A stretch of DNA of 64,000 bases, taken from the NCBI RefSeq assembly GCF_002234675.1, contig NC_019866.2:20674802-20738801 (forward strand), written 5' to 3'. Source of the stretch: Oryzias latipes. Lineage: Eukaryota > Chordata > Actinopteri > Beloniformes > Adrianichthyidae. Positions 24,875-36,800 of this stretch are shown piece after piece. Every line of letters starts with the position of its first letter. Position 1 is the first letter of the stretch. Below the pieces are notes generated by a model. The model searched no databases and had not been told where the DNA came from. It was given only the letters and a program-made list of their open reading frames with translations. A program made the position numbers and the translations under genes.

Positions 24875-27800
24875 CTGAAAGTCAGGAATGGCGTCAGTGA
24901 GCCGTGCTTCACTTCCTTCTGCGGTTTGTTTTTCATCGTTCGCTCCTACCCATTGGTTCCTTGATGACCCGATAATAATCTGGGGCGTCGTGGGGATCCA
25001 CCGGTTCTAGGAAAGGCCACGCCATTTTGTGTGACTGCAAAAACAAAAGCAAAATAACAATAAAGACAAAAAAGGGATGAAAACCACATTTAAAATTATA
25101 ACAGTAATTAAAGAGATCCCTCGCTATACTGCGGTTCACCTTTAGCAGTTTTTTTTCTAGGCAAACTTGCATGTTTTACTAATTAATGGATAACAGCAAA
25201 CTGTAATGAGTGTTGTGCTTGGCTGTATTCTACTGTCAATCAATCTCCGTGCCGTCTCTCCTGTCGAGAAAGCGTTCCATTTTCCAGAGCTGCATAATTC
25301 TTTGATGCGATCAAATCTTTGTTTTCATTCTATAAAACTAGAACTTTGACAGTTTAAACAAGAGAGAAAAGGGAAAATGTTGTTTAAGAAAAGAGTAGAA
25401 AGCGTGCAGTGAGGAGTTTTACAGCCTCAAAACATCTATACTCCTACTGTCTGGTGTTGGTGTTATTAGAAAATAACTCCTGAGAAAACCGAGGGACCAC
25501 AGTAAGGTGTTGTGTGTAGACGAGAGGATTCCGACCTGCAATGAACGCAATATTCTTTTTAAGCCCTCGTAGTCCTTGTCTGTGAGGGGCGATAAAACTG
25601 TCATGGCGTCTTCTGTGGACTGACACTGTGGACAGACGTACAGGTCGATGTGATTGGCTTCGCTCTGCAGGATGCCCACACAGCGCCCGTGGTACCAGTT
25701 CTGGCAGCGGTCACAGCCGATGTAAAACCTGCAGGAGAGCCATTGCTGTGCATCAGTACCGGCTTTGGAACAAGACGGCGAATTTTCAGTGGATCCCTTC
25801 GAGCCTTACTGGGATTCATCGTACGGCGTCCGGCAGATGCAGTACAGCTCCTCGCTGCAGCCTCCTTCCTGGCTGCGCTTGCAGTCGCTGCACACAAAGT
25901 CCTCCAACTTCTTGGCTTCTTTCTCCGTGATGCCGACACATGCGCCATGGAACCAGTTGGAGCACAGGTCGCAACCGATGTAAAACCTGGGAGAAAAAGG
26001 CAACTTTTACGACAACAACCGGCATCAGTGATGTCTGATGTGCAGGAGATGGTTGGTGCCGAGCGTACTTGGACTCGTCGTAGGGCGTTTTGCAGATACA
26101 GTACAGTTTGGTGTCCTTCTTGTGATCTTTTGAGGTAGAAGACAGTTTCTTCTTCTTCTTTTTGTGTTTGGAGTCTCGGTCCTTGTCCTTGTCCCTGTCC
26201 TCGTCTTTGTCTCTCTCCCGGTGTCTGTCGCGCTCCTGATCACGCTCCTTTTCTTGATCCCGGTCCCGTTCTCTGTCTTTGTCCCGTTTCTTGGTCTTCT
26301 CGTGGTGTCTGTCTCGATCTCTGCTTTTTTCTCTGTCTCTCTCGTCGTCTCTCTTGCGCTTGTGGGTGGAGGACGGAGGCGCCGTGGCGTGGGGGAGCTG
26401 TGGCGGCTGAACGAGGTGGGAGGACTGGGCGGCGGCAGCCGCCTTCACCGTTGCTGCGGCGGCCTGGGTAATGGCAGCCCGGGCCTTCTCCTTTTCTCGC
26501 TGTAGCCTCGCCAAGTCCCTCCTCAGCTCCTCCTGACAGGAAAAGCATTCATGAATAATCTGTTTTGCTCATGTACTGCAGAAACTTTGCATCCCGTCTC
26601 ACAGAGTTTACATCTCTGTGGTGGAATTTCTAAAGACCTGCACTTGAAGCTGCAGCTCCTTGTCCAGCAGCGCCCTCTTCTTCAGGATTTCAGCCTTCAG
26701 CTGCTCTTTGTGTTTGTACAGCAGCGCGGTCAGCTTGGTGGCGTTCTGCTTGGAGCGTTTCTGCTCCACCACCTCTTCTTTTTTCCTTTTCTTAGCGGCC
26801 TGCTTCTCATCCTTTTCTATCTTGTCGAGGATGAACTTCATTACCTGGTTGCACACGATCATTCTGAGGGCAGAAAATTCTATGTGAGGCGAGGCGTTGT
26901 CTGGTTTAGAGAAAAGGAGTCTTCCAGAAAATGTAACATTCAGAAATGAAGTGAGATCAAACTCAGATTGGGTAAATGTGACATTAGGAGACCCAAACCT
27001 CTGGTTCTCCTCTCGTTCTGCAGCAGCCTGGGTCTTCCTTTGCTTCAGCTGTTCTACTGCAGAATTTTGCTTCACTAACACCTAATATTCATTAGAAAAA
27101 TGCAGTTAATAAGAATACAAATCACCTGCAAAGGAATCTTGTTTTCCTCAGGGCCTACCTGCTTCTGCGAGCCGTCTTTAGGACTTAACACCTGCGTGTT
27201 CTGCTCCTGTTCCCTTTTAGCCTCGTTGTGTTTCTTCTTCTTTGGCACATGCTGGACTTGCTGCTGTGGCTGAATCCTTGGAAGCTGCTCCTGAACTCCT
27301 GCTGACGCCTGAATGGTCACCATGTTCTGGAGTTGGTGGGCCTGAATTGGGCCGGTTTTCTGCTGGATCTGGATGGGGAGCTGCAGCTTGATTTGCTGGG
27401 GAACAGCGCCTCCCTGCTGCTGGGCCTGCGCCTGGATCTGGGCCTGGATCTGAGCTGCAACATGCGGCGGTAGAGCGGACAGCAGCTGGACTGGCTGTTG
27501 GAGACCTGGAACAGTGATGAGTTGATGCCTGATGGGGGACTGGACCTGGATCTGAGGCTGTGTTTGGACTTGAGACTGACTTTGAGGTTGGAACTGGACT
27601 TGGAGTTTCGCCTGGACTTGGGTTGGGGCTTGGACCTGAAGCTGTTGCGTGACCCGGGCCGGTTGTGGGGCCTGCACTGTAAACTGGGGCTGCGTCTGGA
27701 CGTGTGACTGAATGTGGAGCTGGGGCTGCAGGGACGAGTGAGTTTGAACTTGGTTTTGCTGCTGAAGCTGGACCTGGACCTGGGGAAGGAGGTGGGATTG

Positions 27801-30800
27801 GATCTGGGGTTGAGGTTGAAGCTGAATTTGGGTCTGTGGCTGGGATAGAAGCTGCGGTTCAGTCTGTGGTTTAGTTTGAAATGATGCTTGTACCTGGTGG
27901 AACTGGACCTGGGTCGGGGACTGCAGCTGGGCCTGGAATTGTGCTTGGGTTTGAGTCTGCAGCGGGGCCACACTTTTTGTTGGGGACTGCAGCTGGATTT
28001 GGGTTTGCGGCTGAAGTTGTGCTCTGGGCTGGAACTGAACCTGGATCTGGGGGTGAATCTGAGCAGGAGTCTGGATGTGTGGCATCTGCTGAACCTGTGC
28101 GCACATTTGGGTCTGGAGCTGAAGAGGAGTATGGGCTTGGGGCTGTGGGGGTCTTGTGGGGGACACCACAGAGGAAACGGGTATCCCCTTCACATGAACC
28201 TGCACTGCTGAGATGGTCTGCGGCAGTTGCTGTGTGGATATCAAAGCAGTGGGCTGGACTTGTGCTCGAGTGGGCGGAGTCAGGGGTGGCTGAGGCGAAG
28301 GAGTAATGGGGGAGGCTGTGGGGACTGATACAGAGCCAGGTACAGACACCAGGGCAGGTGGTGTGACTGGAGCTGCAGCCTGCTGAGCCGTCTGAACTGC
28401 AGTCTGAGGTTCTGAGAAAGCTGGAGGCCAACCTTGGGGCTGAGCTGCCCTCTGCTCTATCCGAGCTACAACAGGAAAGAAGTGAAGCTTTAAAGTTTGA
28501 CCAGCTTAAAGAAACATCCTCAAAGGAAACACTCAGGGTGTGGAAATCGTCCTTACCTGGCACTGAAGGTGTGGTGGAGGTGGCTGTGACTGGTGTCACA
28601 ACAGCATTTGCTACAGCTGTAAGTGGAGGAACAGAAACTGCAGAGAGGATCTGGGTTGCTGGCTTGGCTGGTGATGGGACGGGACTTTGAGCAGACAGAG
28701 CAGTCATGACTGGGGCAGAAATAGGTGTAAGGGCAGACATTGGAGCCTGGACAGGGCAAGGTAGTGAGGGAGAAACTGGGATTTGGCTCAAGTTGGATGG
28801 AGCTGCTGCAGAAGCAACTTGTATTAGAGACCTGACGGTAACTGCAGATGAAGCAGCTGCAGGAGCAGACATCTGCACTGGAACAGATGTTGGAATTAAG
28901 CTTTGGGCAGGACTGAGGGGCTGTGGGTGGATTTGAGATCTCTGGACTGAAAGCAAACATGTACTCTTAACAGGGGTGGTGTTGGGCGTCAGGGTGGCGT
29001 TGGGTGTAAAAGTGGTGCTGGCCATCTGTGTGGAGTTAGGTATAAGGGCGGTGTTGGTGGTCAGAGTTGTGTTTGGTGTAAAGGTGGTGGTAGATGTCAG
29101 GGAAGCGTTGGGCATTAGGGTAGTGTTTGATGTAAAGATGGTGTTGTTGGGTGTCAGAGCGGTGTTAAGTGTAGAGGTGGTGCTGGGCATCAAGGTGGAG
29201 TTGGGAGTAAAGGTGGCAGTGGATGTCAAGGTGGTGTTAAGTGTAGAGGTGGTGTTGGGCGCCAGGGCGGTGTTTGATGTGAAGGTGGTGTTGGGCACCA
29301 GGGCGGTGTTGGGAACTAGAGTGGTGTTTGGCGTAGAGGTGGTGCTAGGTGTCAGGGCAAAGCTGGGAGTCAAGGTGGTGTTGGATATTGGGGTGGTATT
29401 AGGTGTTAGGGCGGTGTTGGGTATTAGGGCGGTGTTGTGTGCCAGAGAGGTGTTGGGTATCAGGGTGGTGTTGTGTGTTAGGGCGGTGTTGGGTATCAGG
29501 GTGGTGTTGTGTGTCAGGGCGGTGCTGGGTATCAGGGTGGTGTTGTGTGTCAGGGCGGTGCTGGGTATTAGGGTGGTGTTGTGTGTCAGGGGGGTGCTGG
29601 GTATCAGGGTGGTGTTGTGTGTCAGGGCGGTGCTGGGTATCAGGGTGGTGTTGTGTGTCAGGGCGGTGCTGGGTATTAGGGTGGTGTTGTGTGTCAGGGC
29701 GGTGCTGGGTATTAGGGTGGTGTTGTGTGTCAGGGCGGTGCTGGGTATTAGGGTGGTGTTGTGTGTCAGGGCGGTGTTGGGTATTAGGGTGGTGTTGTGT
29801 GTCAGAGCAGGGATGTGGGTACTGGTTTGGTTCTGTGGGGGCTGTGAGACCACGACTTGTCTAGGAGTCACACTCAGGCTTGAGGGAGGCTGGATTGAAA
29901 CCGATGGAGAGGGGGAGGTTAAATACTGCGCTCCAACCAAACCCAGTGACTGGGTAGGGACAGGTGATGGTGCAGTGGCAGGGATCTGTGTTTGTAGGGC
30001 AGTTTGAGCCACAGCCTGGGGCAGAGCAGGTGAAGTAGCAACCACTGGGGTTTGAACAGAGGCAGAAACTGGGCTGTGGGCGGAGCTTAAAATTTGTGAT
30101 GGGCTTGACATGTGTGTAGGAGCGGGCAGTGGTGCCGTCATTTGTGTTTGGGCCATGGAGGATGGAGTTGTGTGGACCTGTGCTTGGACTTGGGTGGGTA
30201 TCTGGGTCTGGGCGGGGACAGGTTTTGCAGGAGCAGCAGTTGGGGAAGGGGCAGCAGAGGAGGACGGGGGCATAGGCGTGAAGAGGAAGCGCTGCACCTG
30301 ACCATTGGGCATGGCGGCCTGCATTAACTGCTGACCAGGACCGGGGATGACAGTAACGCCCTGTGGGATGATTTGAAGCTGCCCCTGGGTTTGACCTTGA
30401 CCTTGGATCACCACCGTTAGTCCTGGGTTTCCTCCCTGCATAGTTTTAGACAAAACCCATCTTCAGCCTCATAAACGACAACATTCAAGGTTAAATGAAA
30501 AAGGGGTTGTCCTTTACCTGTGCCCCCTGTGTCAGCTGCATAAGCTGAGCCATCGTCAGCTTGACTTGACCCTGCTGGGGTTTTTGGGCCGGAGCAGCAA
30601 AGTTCTGTCCTGCAGGGGCAGGAGATGCTGCTGCAGAACCTGTGACGGCTGGTTGATGATTACGTTTCATCTGGGTCAAAGCCTGCTGAGGTGAAGCTGC
30701 ACCAAGAGTTTACATTTGATTAGTTCTTTTTTTTAACATACAACACAAACAACATTAGTTTGCAGAAGTTGAAACCTTGTTGAGCTGCAGCTGAATTTCT

Positions 30801-33800
30801 CATGGTGGAGGTAGATGGAGAAACGGGCGCCGCTGTGCTTGTGGTCGTCAGGCCTCCCGTGGTGACGGTCTAAAAACAAAAGTTCAAACATTAGTGAGCG
30901 TCCTTTGGAGCTGCGTTTCATTAAAAGCAAAGCTGGTGGGGTGAGCGTCACTGCACCTGCTGCTGAGCGTTTGAGGACGGGGGCGCAGATCTGAGGTTGA
31001 TGTTGCCCGTTGTAGGGTGTAGTGCGCTGTAGGTCCTAAGGTTTGCTGGAGGCCCAGATGGGAAAATACTGACAACTTTCTGCTGACCTGCACCTGTTGA
31101 TGAGAGGAGAAAGATGGATGATGAGGACAGAGCAGCACCCTTTTGAAGTAAATGCCCTCAAAAAACAGCAGTTTTATTTTAGACCAGAAGTAATTCAATG
31201 AAACGTGTATGTTTGATTTTCGACAAGAATTCAAAGAAATATGGCTTTTTACTGAAAAACAAAAAGAGAGAAAAATGGTGAGAAATCCTGAGGTATTTAT
31301 TGAGCGGCGGGCGCAGTACGATTCTCTAGAGGCAGCGTGTTTTCTGCAACTTTTTTTTCCTGCTTGCCCTGTCCAGCAGCAAACAGATGAGAGCTGCAGG
31401 CCTCTGTTACAATAGTGGGTTCAATAGCGGGTTATGAATCTTCTGACAAACGAGGTGTATATTTGTATAAACCCCTTTTGGATTTAAGACTAAACTTAGT
31501 AATGAGTAATTTGCACTGATTTCTTGTTAACTGGACGGGAAGGCAAAGAGAAAGACAGTGGGATGTTAGAGATAGAGGATAAAGGAAGTAGAGGATGAAA
31601 AGAGGCAACAAGTAGCTGGAGGTTTCTCATAATTACGATCAAATGTAGATGACAGTCAAAAGTAGGGGTCGACCAATTACCAGTACTGATTTATTTGTTT
31701 TTTTACTGACTTATTTATTTTTAAATGAACAAAGTTATTTGCTGGTGTTTGTTTTATTCTAAATTTTGATGCCAATATCAAAATTTGCACTTTCACTGCA
31801 AATGAATATCAGCACCAAATATTGGTTACTGATAATAATAATTAACGACCCTGACATTTTTTTAAAAACAACACCTCGATCAATCTCCAGGGGAGCCAGT
31901 TTAGCTCGTGCTGGTTTGCGGCGCCTTCCGTCCGTGAAACCCGGGTTCGACTCCGGGCTGCTCCCTGTTCCCTTCTCTACCTCTGCCGGTTCCAAGCCCG
32001 GTTTGAGAAGGTTGTGTCAGGAAGGGCATCCGGCGTAAAACATTGCCAAATTTACCATGCGACTCATTCGCTGTGGCGACCCCTGATGGGAGAAGCCGAA
32101 AGTGGAAGACCTCGATCAATCTCCACAGACACACTCAAATATTACAAACATACCTGTTGGCTCTAAAAAACCATCACACACATACATCAACATGTACACA
32201 ATACAAATACAGCTTTCAAGCTCATGCTTGTGCAAACAAACACACACAGGTCAAGCATGTTTCATTCATGCTCGCATAATATTTGCGAAAAGTGAGCGGG
32301 CAAAGAGGCGAAAAGTTCAAATATTGGAACTTGCATCCTGTCAACCAATCAGGGACTCAGCTTTGGTCCATGACACGTTGATGATCAGCAGCTAAAGTCC
32401 AAAACCAACATGGAGACTTGGAAGCTGATTGTTGCTTTTTGTTCCCCTCCTAAACTTTATGATATTTTCTTATTTGGATCGAGACAATAACAAAAAAAGG
32501 TCCTCTGAATTTATGTTAATTTTTTCTCCTTCCTGTGACAGAAAGTCATCAACCTGGGTCACAGAGACATGGAAGCACCACTGAAAGCGCCGTCATTCAG
32601 ACGCAGCTGCTGCAGTAGATGGTGAAGCTCGCCGTACCGCGAGAGTCTCTGAATGATCTCATGAACCCAGACGTGAAGACGTGGTGACCGATGCTTTTGT
32701 AGAGCTCTTCTAAATAAATAATCCTGGTCTCTCAATGTCATCCGCGTCTTTCACGTGCCAGCAAAACTATTGATAGTAGCTCCTCCCACACGCGGCAGGA
32801 CACACTTTTGGAGGAGCAGGGAATCTGACGTGCGTCAACAGCTGTGGCGGATGCAGATTTGCTGCGTGAACCGCGCTCGGTGTGAAAGCAGCATCAAAAC
32901 ATCTTCATATCAGCAACATTTGGAAGGCATGAGCTCCAAGCACAACCGTTTCCTGCTCTCTGGAGTAGGAAACGGTCTTCCCAGCAGAGGGCAGCAGGAA
33001 TGCCGGTCCGGAGCCGCTGCCAGCCGAAAGGAGCTGTGCCACGTACCATGAGGTCTGTGGTGTCCAATCCCAGGAGCTGGGATTTGGAAAATCTGATGGT
33101 TCACTGGAGTTCAGATGATTCCTCTCAGAGTGTTATTCAAAGAGGCTGTAAGCCCATTTGACCAACATTCTAATGTTAAAAAATGAAATGTAGTTTCCCT
33201 TTCGGCTTTTCCCATCAGGGGTCGCCACAGCGAACGAGTCGCATGGTAAACTTGGCAACGTTTTACGCCGGACGCCCTTCCTGACGCAACCTTCTCAAAG
33301 CAACTGGGCTTGGGACCGGCACAGAAGTAGAGAAGGGAACAGGGAGCAGCCCGGAGTCGAACCCTGGTTTCACGGACGGAAGGCGCCGCAAACCAGCACG
33401 AGCTAAACCGGCTCCCTAATGTTAAAAAATGAAATACTGGGGAAAAACTGAAAACTAAAATAAAACCGAGAAAGTAGTCAAAATAGACTTTAACTCCTGA
33501 TAACCTCCTCCACCTCCTCCTCCTCCTCCTCCTTCTGCTGCTGCTGCTCACCAGAGCTGTTGGTGGTTTGACCCTGTTTAACCCAGGAAGCAAAGGACTG
33601 GTGGAAGTTCTTGTCCTGCTGGAAGGGAACTGTGGAGCCGAGCTTGGAGGCCAGCACCATTTTAGCTCCGGTGGGCGCCTGTCCTGCCCTCAGGGTCGTG
33701 GGGGTGCTGGCTGCAGTGGTGGTGATGGTGGTCGTGGTGGAAGTGGCAGCAGTCGTATTTAGTCTCTGCTGCTCGAGGCGTTTCTACAAACAGAAGACGT

Positions 33801-36800
33801 TGGTGCTGGTGGTCAGACGGGTGCGGATGTGGAAGCAGAGAAGGCAGGAGCCGCTCTGGCCGAACTCACCTGCTGAGCTGCCAGTCTGGCCTGCTTCAGC
33901 TGATGCTCCAAATGGGCCTTCACTTCATCTGCTGTCTTTAGAGTGCTGCTGCTTTTGGAGGAGTCTATTCCTTGGGACTTTTCCCTTTCCAGTCTGCAAC
34001 AACAAAAAAAGGTGAAGGCTAGAAGGAGAAGGGAATTCCTGATAAAAAGGCACGGAGGACCGCTTGCTTCCCACCTCTCTGCAAAAGCTCTGATCTCCCA
34101 TAACTCCAGTTCCTCTTCAGGCACCCACGTCTCCACGGCGACAGGTCCAGACAGTTTGGCTGGCTCTTGCTTTTTGGGCCTCAAGGCACTTGAACGAAGA
34201 CCTTTCCTCTGGGGAGTCGGAGTTTCTGCTAATAAAAACCCCCCAAAAAACAAACAAACGTTCTGAAAATGTTCAACAGCGTGTTGATATTTCAACATAA
34301 GATTTTTCTTCTTCTTACCTTTGGGGGTGTCTCTATTCCCCAGGGGGCAGATGATCTTCCTGATGCAGTATTCTGAGCGGATGCCATAAGGCCCCACGTC
34401 TCTTCGTTTAATGATCTCAGTTGTGATTATGTCTGTGTCCGTGGTTTCTATAGAAAAAATCAAAGGCGTCAGGTAAACAAAATAGACACAAAAGCAGCTT
34501 CAGCTTTCAGGAAATGCAAACTGAGGGCAAAGTTTCCCCCTTGAGGTTACTCCTTTACCACCAGAGCCTTGTGGTTTCACTTTAAAGTGGTGAAGAGTTT
34601 ACAAAATCAACGTTAACCCGCTGGTTCTGTTGCAGCGAAAAGCAGCTTTGCCCCTTTCAGATGGTATCGGTGCAAAGCCGAAAAGTCACAGTAGGTCAAA
34701 GAACGTCTGTTATTTAGCGACATCTCTGGTGTTAAAGGGTTAAAAGCAGACGTTTCTGACCTTTGCGGGTGGTTCCTACAGCAGAAGACGGCTTCACGCC
34801 CATGTCATCCCACCTCAGGCAGGCCCACAGCAGTCGCAGCATCAAACTGACTCCTGCCAGAGATCTCACAGTCTGCAGGCGGTACCTGAACCCACAGAAG
34901 AGATCTCCTTTCAGGATTACATCCACCCTCAATCAAACAGTCAAACTCTACTCATAAAATATGGTTTCAATCACTGTTAGCGGATTTAAAAATATACAAA
35001 TAATCTAAGTTACAGGTAACAGCCGGAGGATTTCTTGCTTGTTTTAGGGTTTACAAGAAACAAATCATAAATGTACAGAAGCAAATGAGCAGGATGAGGT
35101 TTATAATCAACAGCAATGGCGTTTATTTAAAGGTCCACTCTGAAGAACATTGTATTATGGTATTTTGAACATGTTGTTGTGTCTTTTTTCTGTTAATGGA
35201 GGACTTTTATGAAAGAAATTACCGTAAGCTCAAATTAGCATGTATGAGTTTTAATTTTTTCATATTGTTGTGAATTAGGAGTAAAAAGTCCGTTGAATAC
35301 AAGCTTATATGTGTCGTTGAAAATATGCTGGGTGGGCCACAAGCTCCCCGTTTCACGCTCTCAGCCACAGGGAGGGGAGGGGGGGGGGGGTTCCTCCGTG
35401 TCAACGGTCCCGCCCACAACTCAGAGGTGAATTTCTAATGAGCGATTGCCACTCTGCAGAAACTATGTCCTAGAAAACGACTTTTTTTTTTACATAAATT
35501 TGGGTAAAAATGGCATAATTATTCATAAAACCACAGTAGATTGGAAAAGATGATCCGAGTGGAAATCTAATTGGAAAATAGTAAAGAAATCATAGCATAA
35601 CGACACAATTATCAAATTTTAGTCGAAACTGTTGAAGTATAGATAATAAAGACATGTCTAACATTAATAACAATTGGTTTAGCAGTTACTGCGACATCCG
35701 GTCAGTATGTTTGGGAGTAATGTATAGGTTTGCTGGGGTTCAGGTATTTTCTGTGTGTAGAATATGCTGAAACGCCTAGACTGAAAGGAGGCGTTGGATT
35801 AGTGTTAGCAAATGGCTTCACTCCTCTCATTTCTTTCATTTTAACTGTATTATCTCATTTCTAGGCATTTCTTAGAAACCGTGCAGACGTTTGGAACTTC
35901 TGAAGCATCATATGGTGTAAAAGCGCCTTGAATGTGCGACAGACCTCCAGCTGATCCCAAAGGTGGGTCTTGGTGACGGGTACGGCCAGATGTCTGTGGC
36001 CGGCTTGGCGTTGTAGTTGAAGATGGGAACTTCTCTGAAGCCGGCCTTCCTGGCCAGCCTTTTCAAGTCATCATTCGGGAGGACAAAGATGCTCTTCTTG
36101 CTGCTCTTGGTCACAAACTTGCGATAGGACGGCAGGGCGGTTCCAGAGCGGGCTTTTTTGGTTTTGGAAAACTTGAGCAGGGTGACGCGGTCTCTGGTGG
36201 AGTACTCCTTGCTTATGGTCATGGAAGCAGCTGGTGCGGCGGCAGAAGTGCTGACTTTGGCGTCGCCAAATCTTTTCTTGAGGGAAGAGGCGACTCCCGA
36301 ACTGTGCTGGTTGTTGGGGGGAAGTGACCTGCTGGACGTCACGTCAGGCGTGTCATGAAGGGGCGGGTTTTTGGGTTCCTGTGGAGCTGCGTTAGGAATG
36401 GGAGTCTTTAAAGTTTCACTGTTGGTGCAGTTTTCTGGATTTTTACTCCCCAGAGAAGCTGGCGCTTCAAGCCTCGCAGGTATGGGCCCATCCCTGTTTG
36501 GGGGCCCCTCCTCATCTCCAACGTGGTTTTCTACCTTTGGGACTTTAAGAGGGGGTGGATGAGCCATGTTGGAGAGGTTCCCATTCATCAGAGACTTTAA
36601 ATGCTCTCTCGGAGGCTCTTTCACGCCCTCCTGGACTTGACTGGCAGAGTCGGAGCTCCTGTTTGGATCTTCTTGTGGAGTTTCTCCGTTGACCTGTGAT
36701 GTACTGCTCTTGCTTTGGGTCACCTCTGAACTCTCATTTTCAGAGTTTCTGCTGCTCTGCTTCATTTCCTCGAAGCTTCGTTTCTTAGAAATCTCCTCCA

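Noticed and set aside
29398-29811. CRISPR-like array
   Set aside because: The units are contiguous 36-base tandem repeats with no unique spacers, inside a vertebrate coding exon.
29403-29864. Plus-strand Cys/Trp-rich frame (repeated [10 protein letters not shown])
   Set aside because: This is another frame of the same minisatellite. Its periodic cysteines mirror the repeat unit and do not indicate a cysteine-rich peptide gene.
28976-30007. Plus-strand open frame of 343 codons antisense to BPTF ([14 protein letters not shown]-like repeats)
   Set aside because: It exists only because the 36-bp array has no stop in several frames. The opposite strand has conserved BPTF sequence with correct splice sites, and the plus-strand frame has no domain and no splice context.
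31900-31975. Functional tRNA gene
   Set aside because: The B-box is good, but the acceptor and anticodon arms do not pair, and the sequence repeats in several places with retroposon tails and target-site duplications. It is a SINE head.
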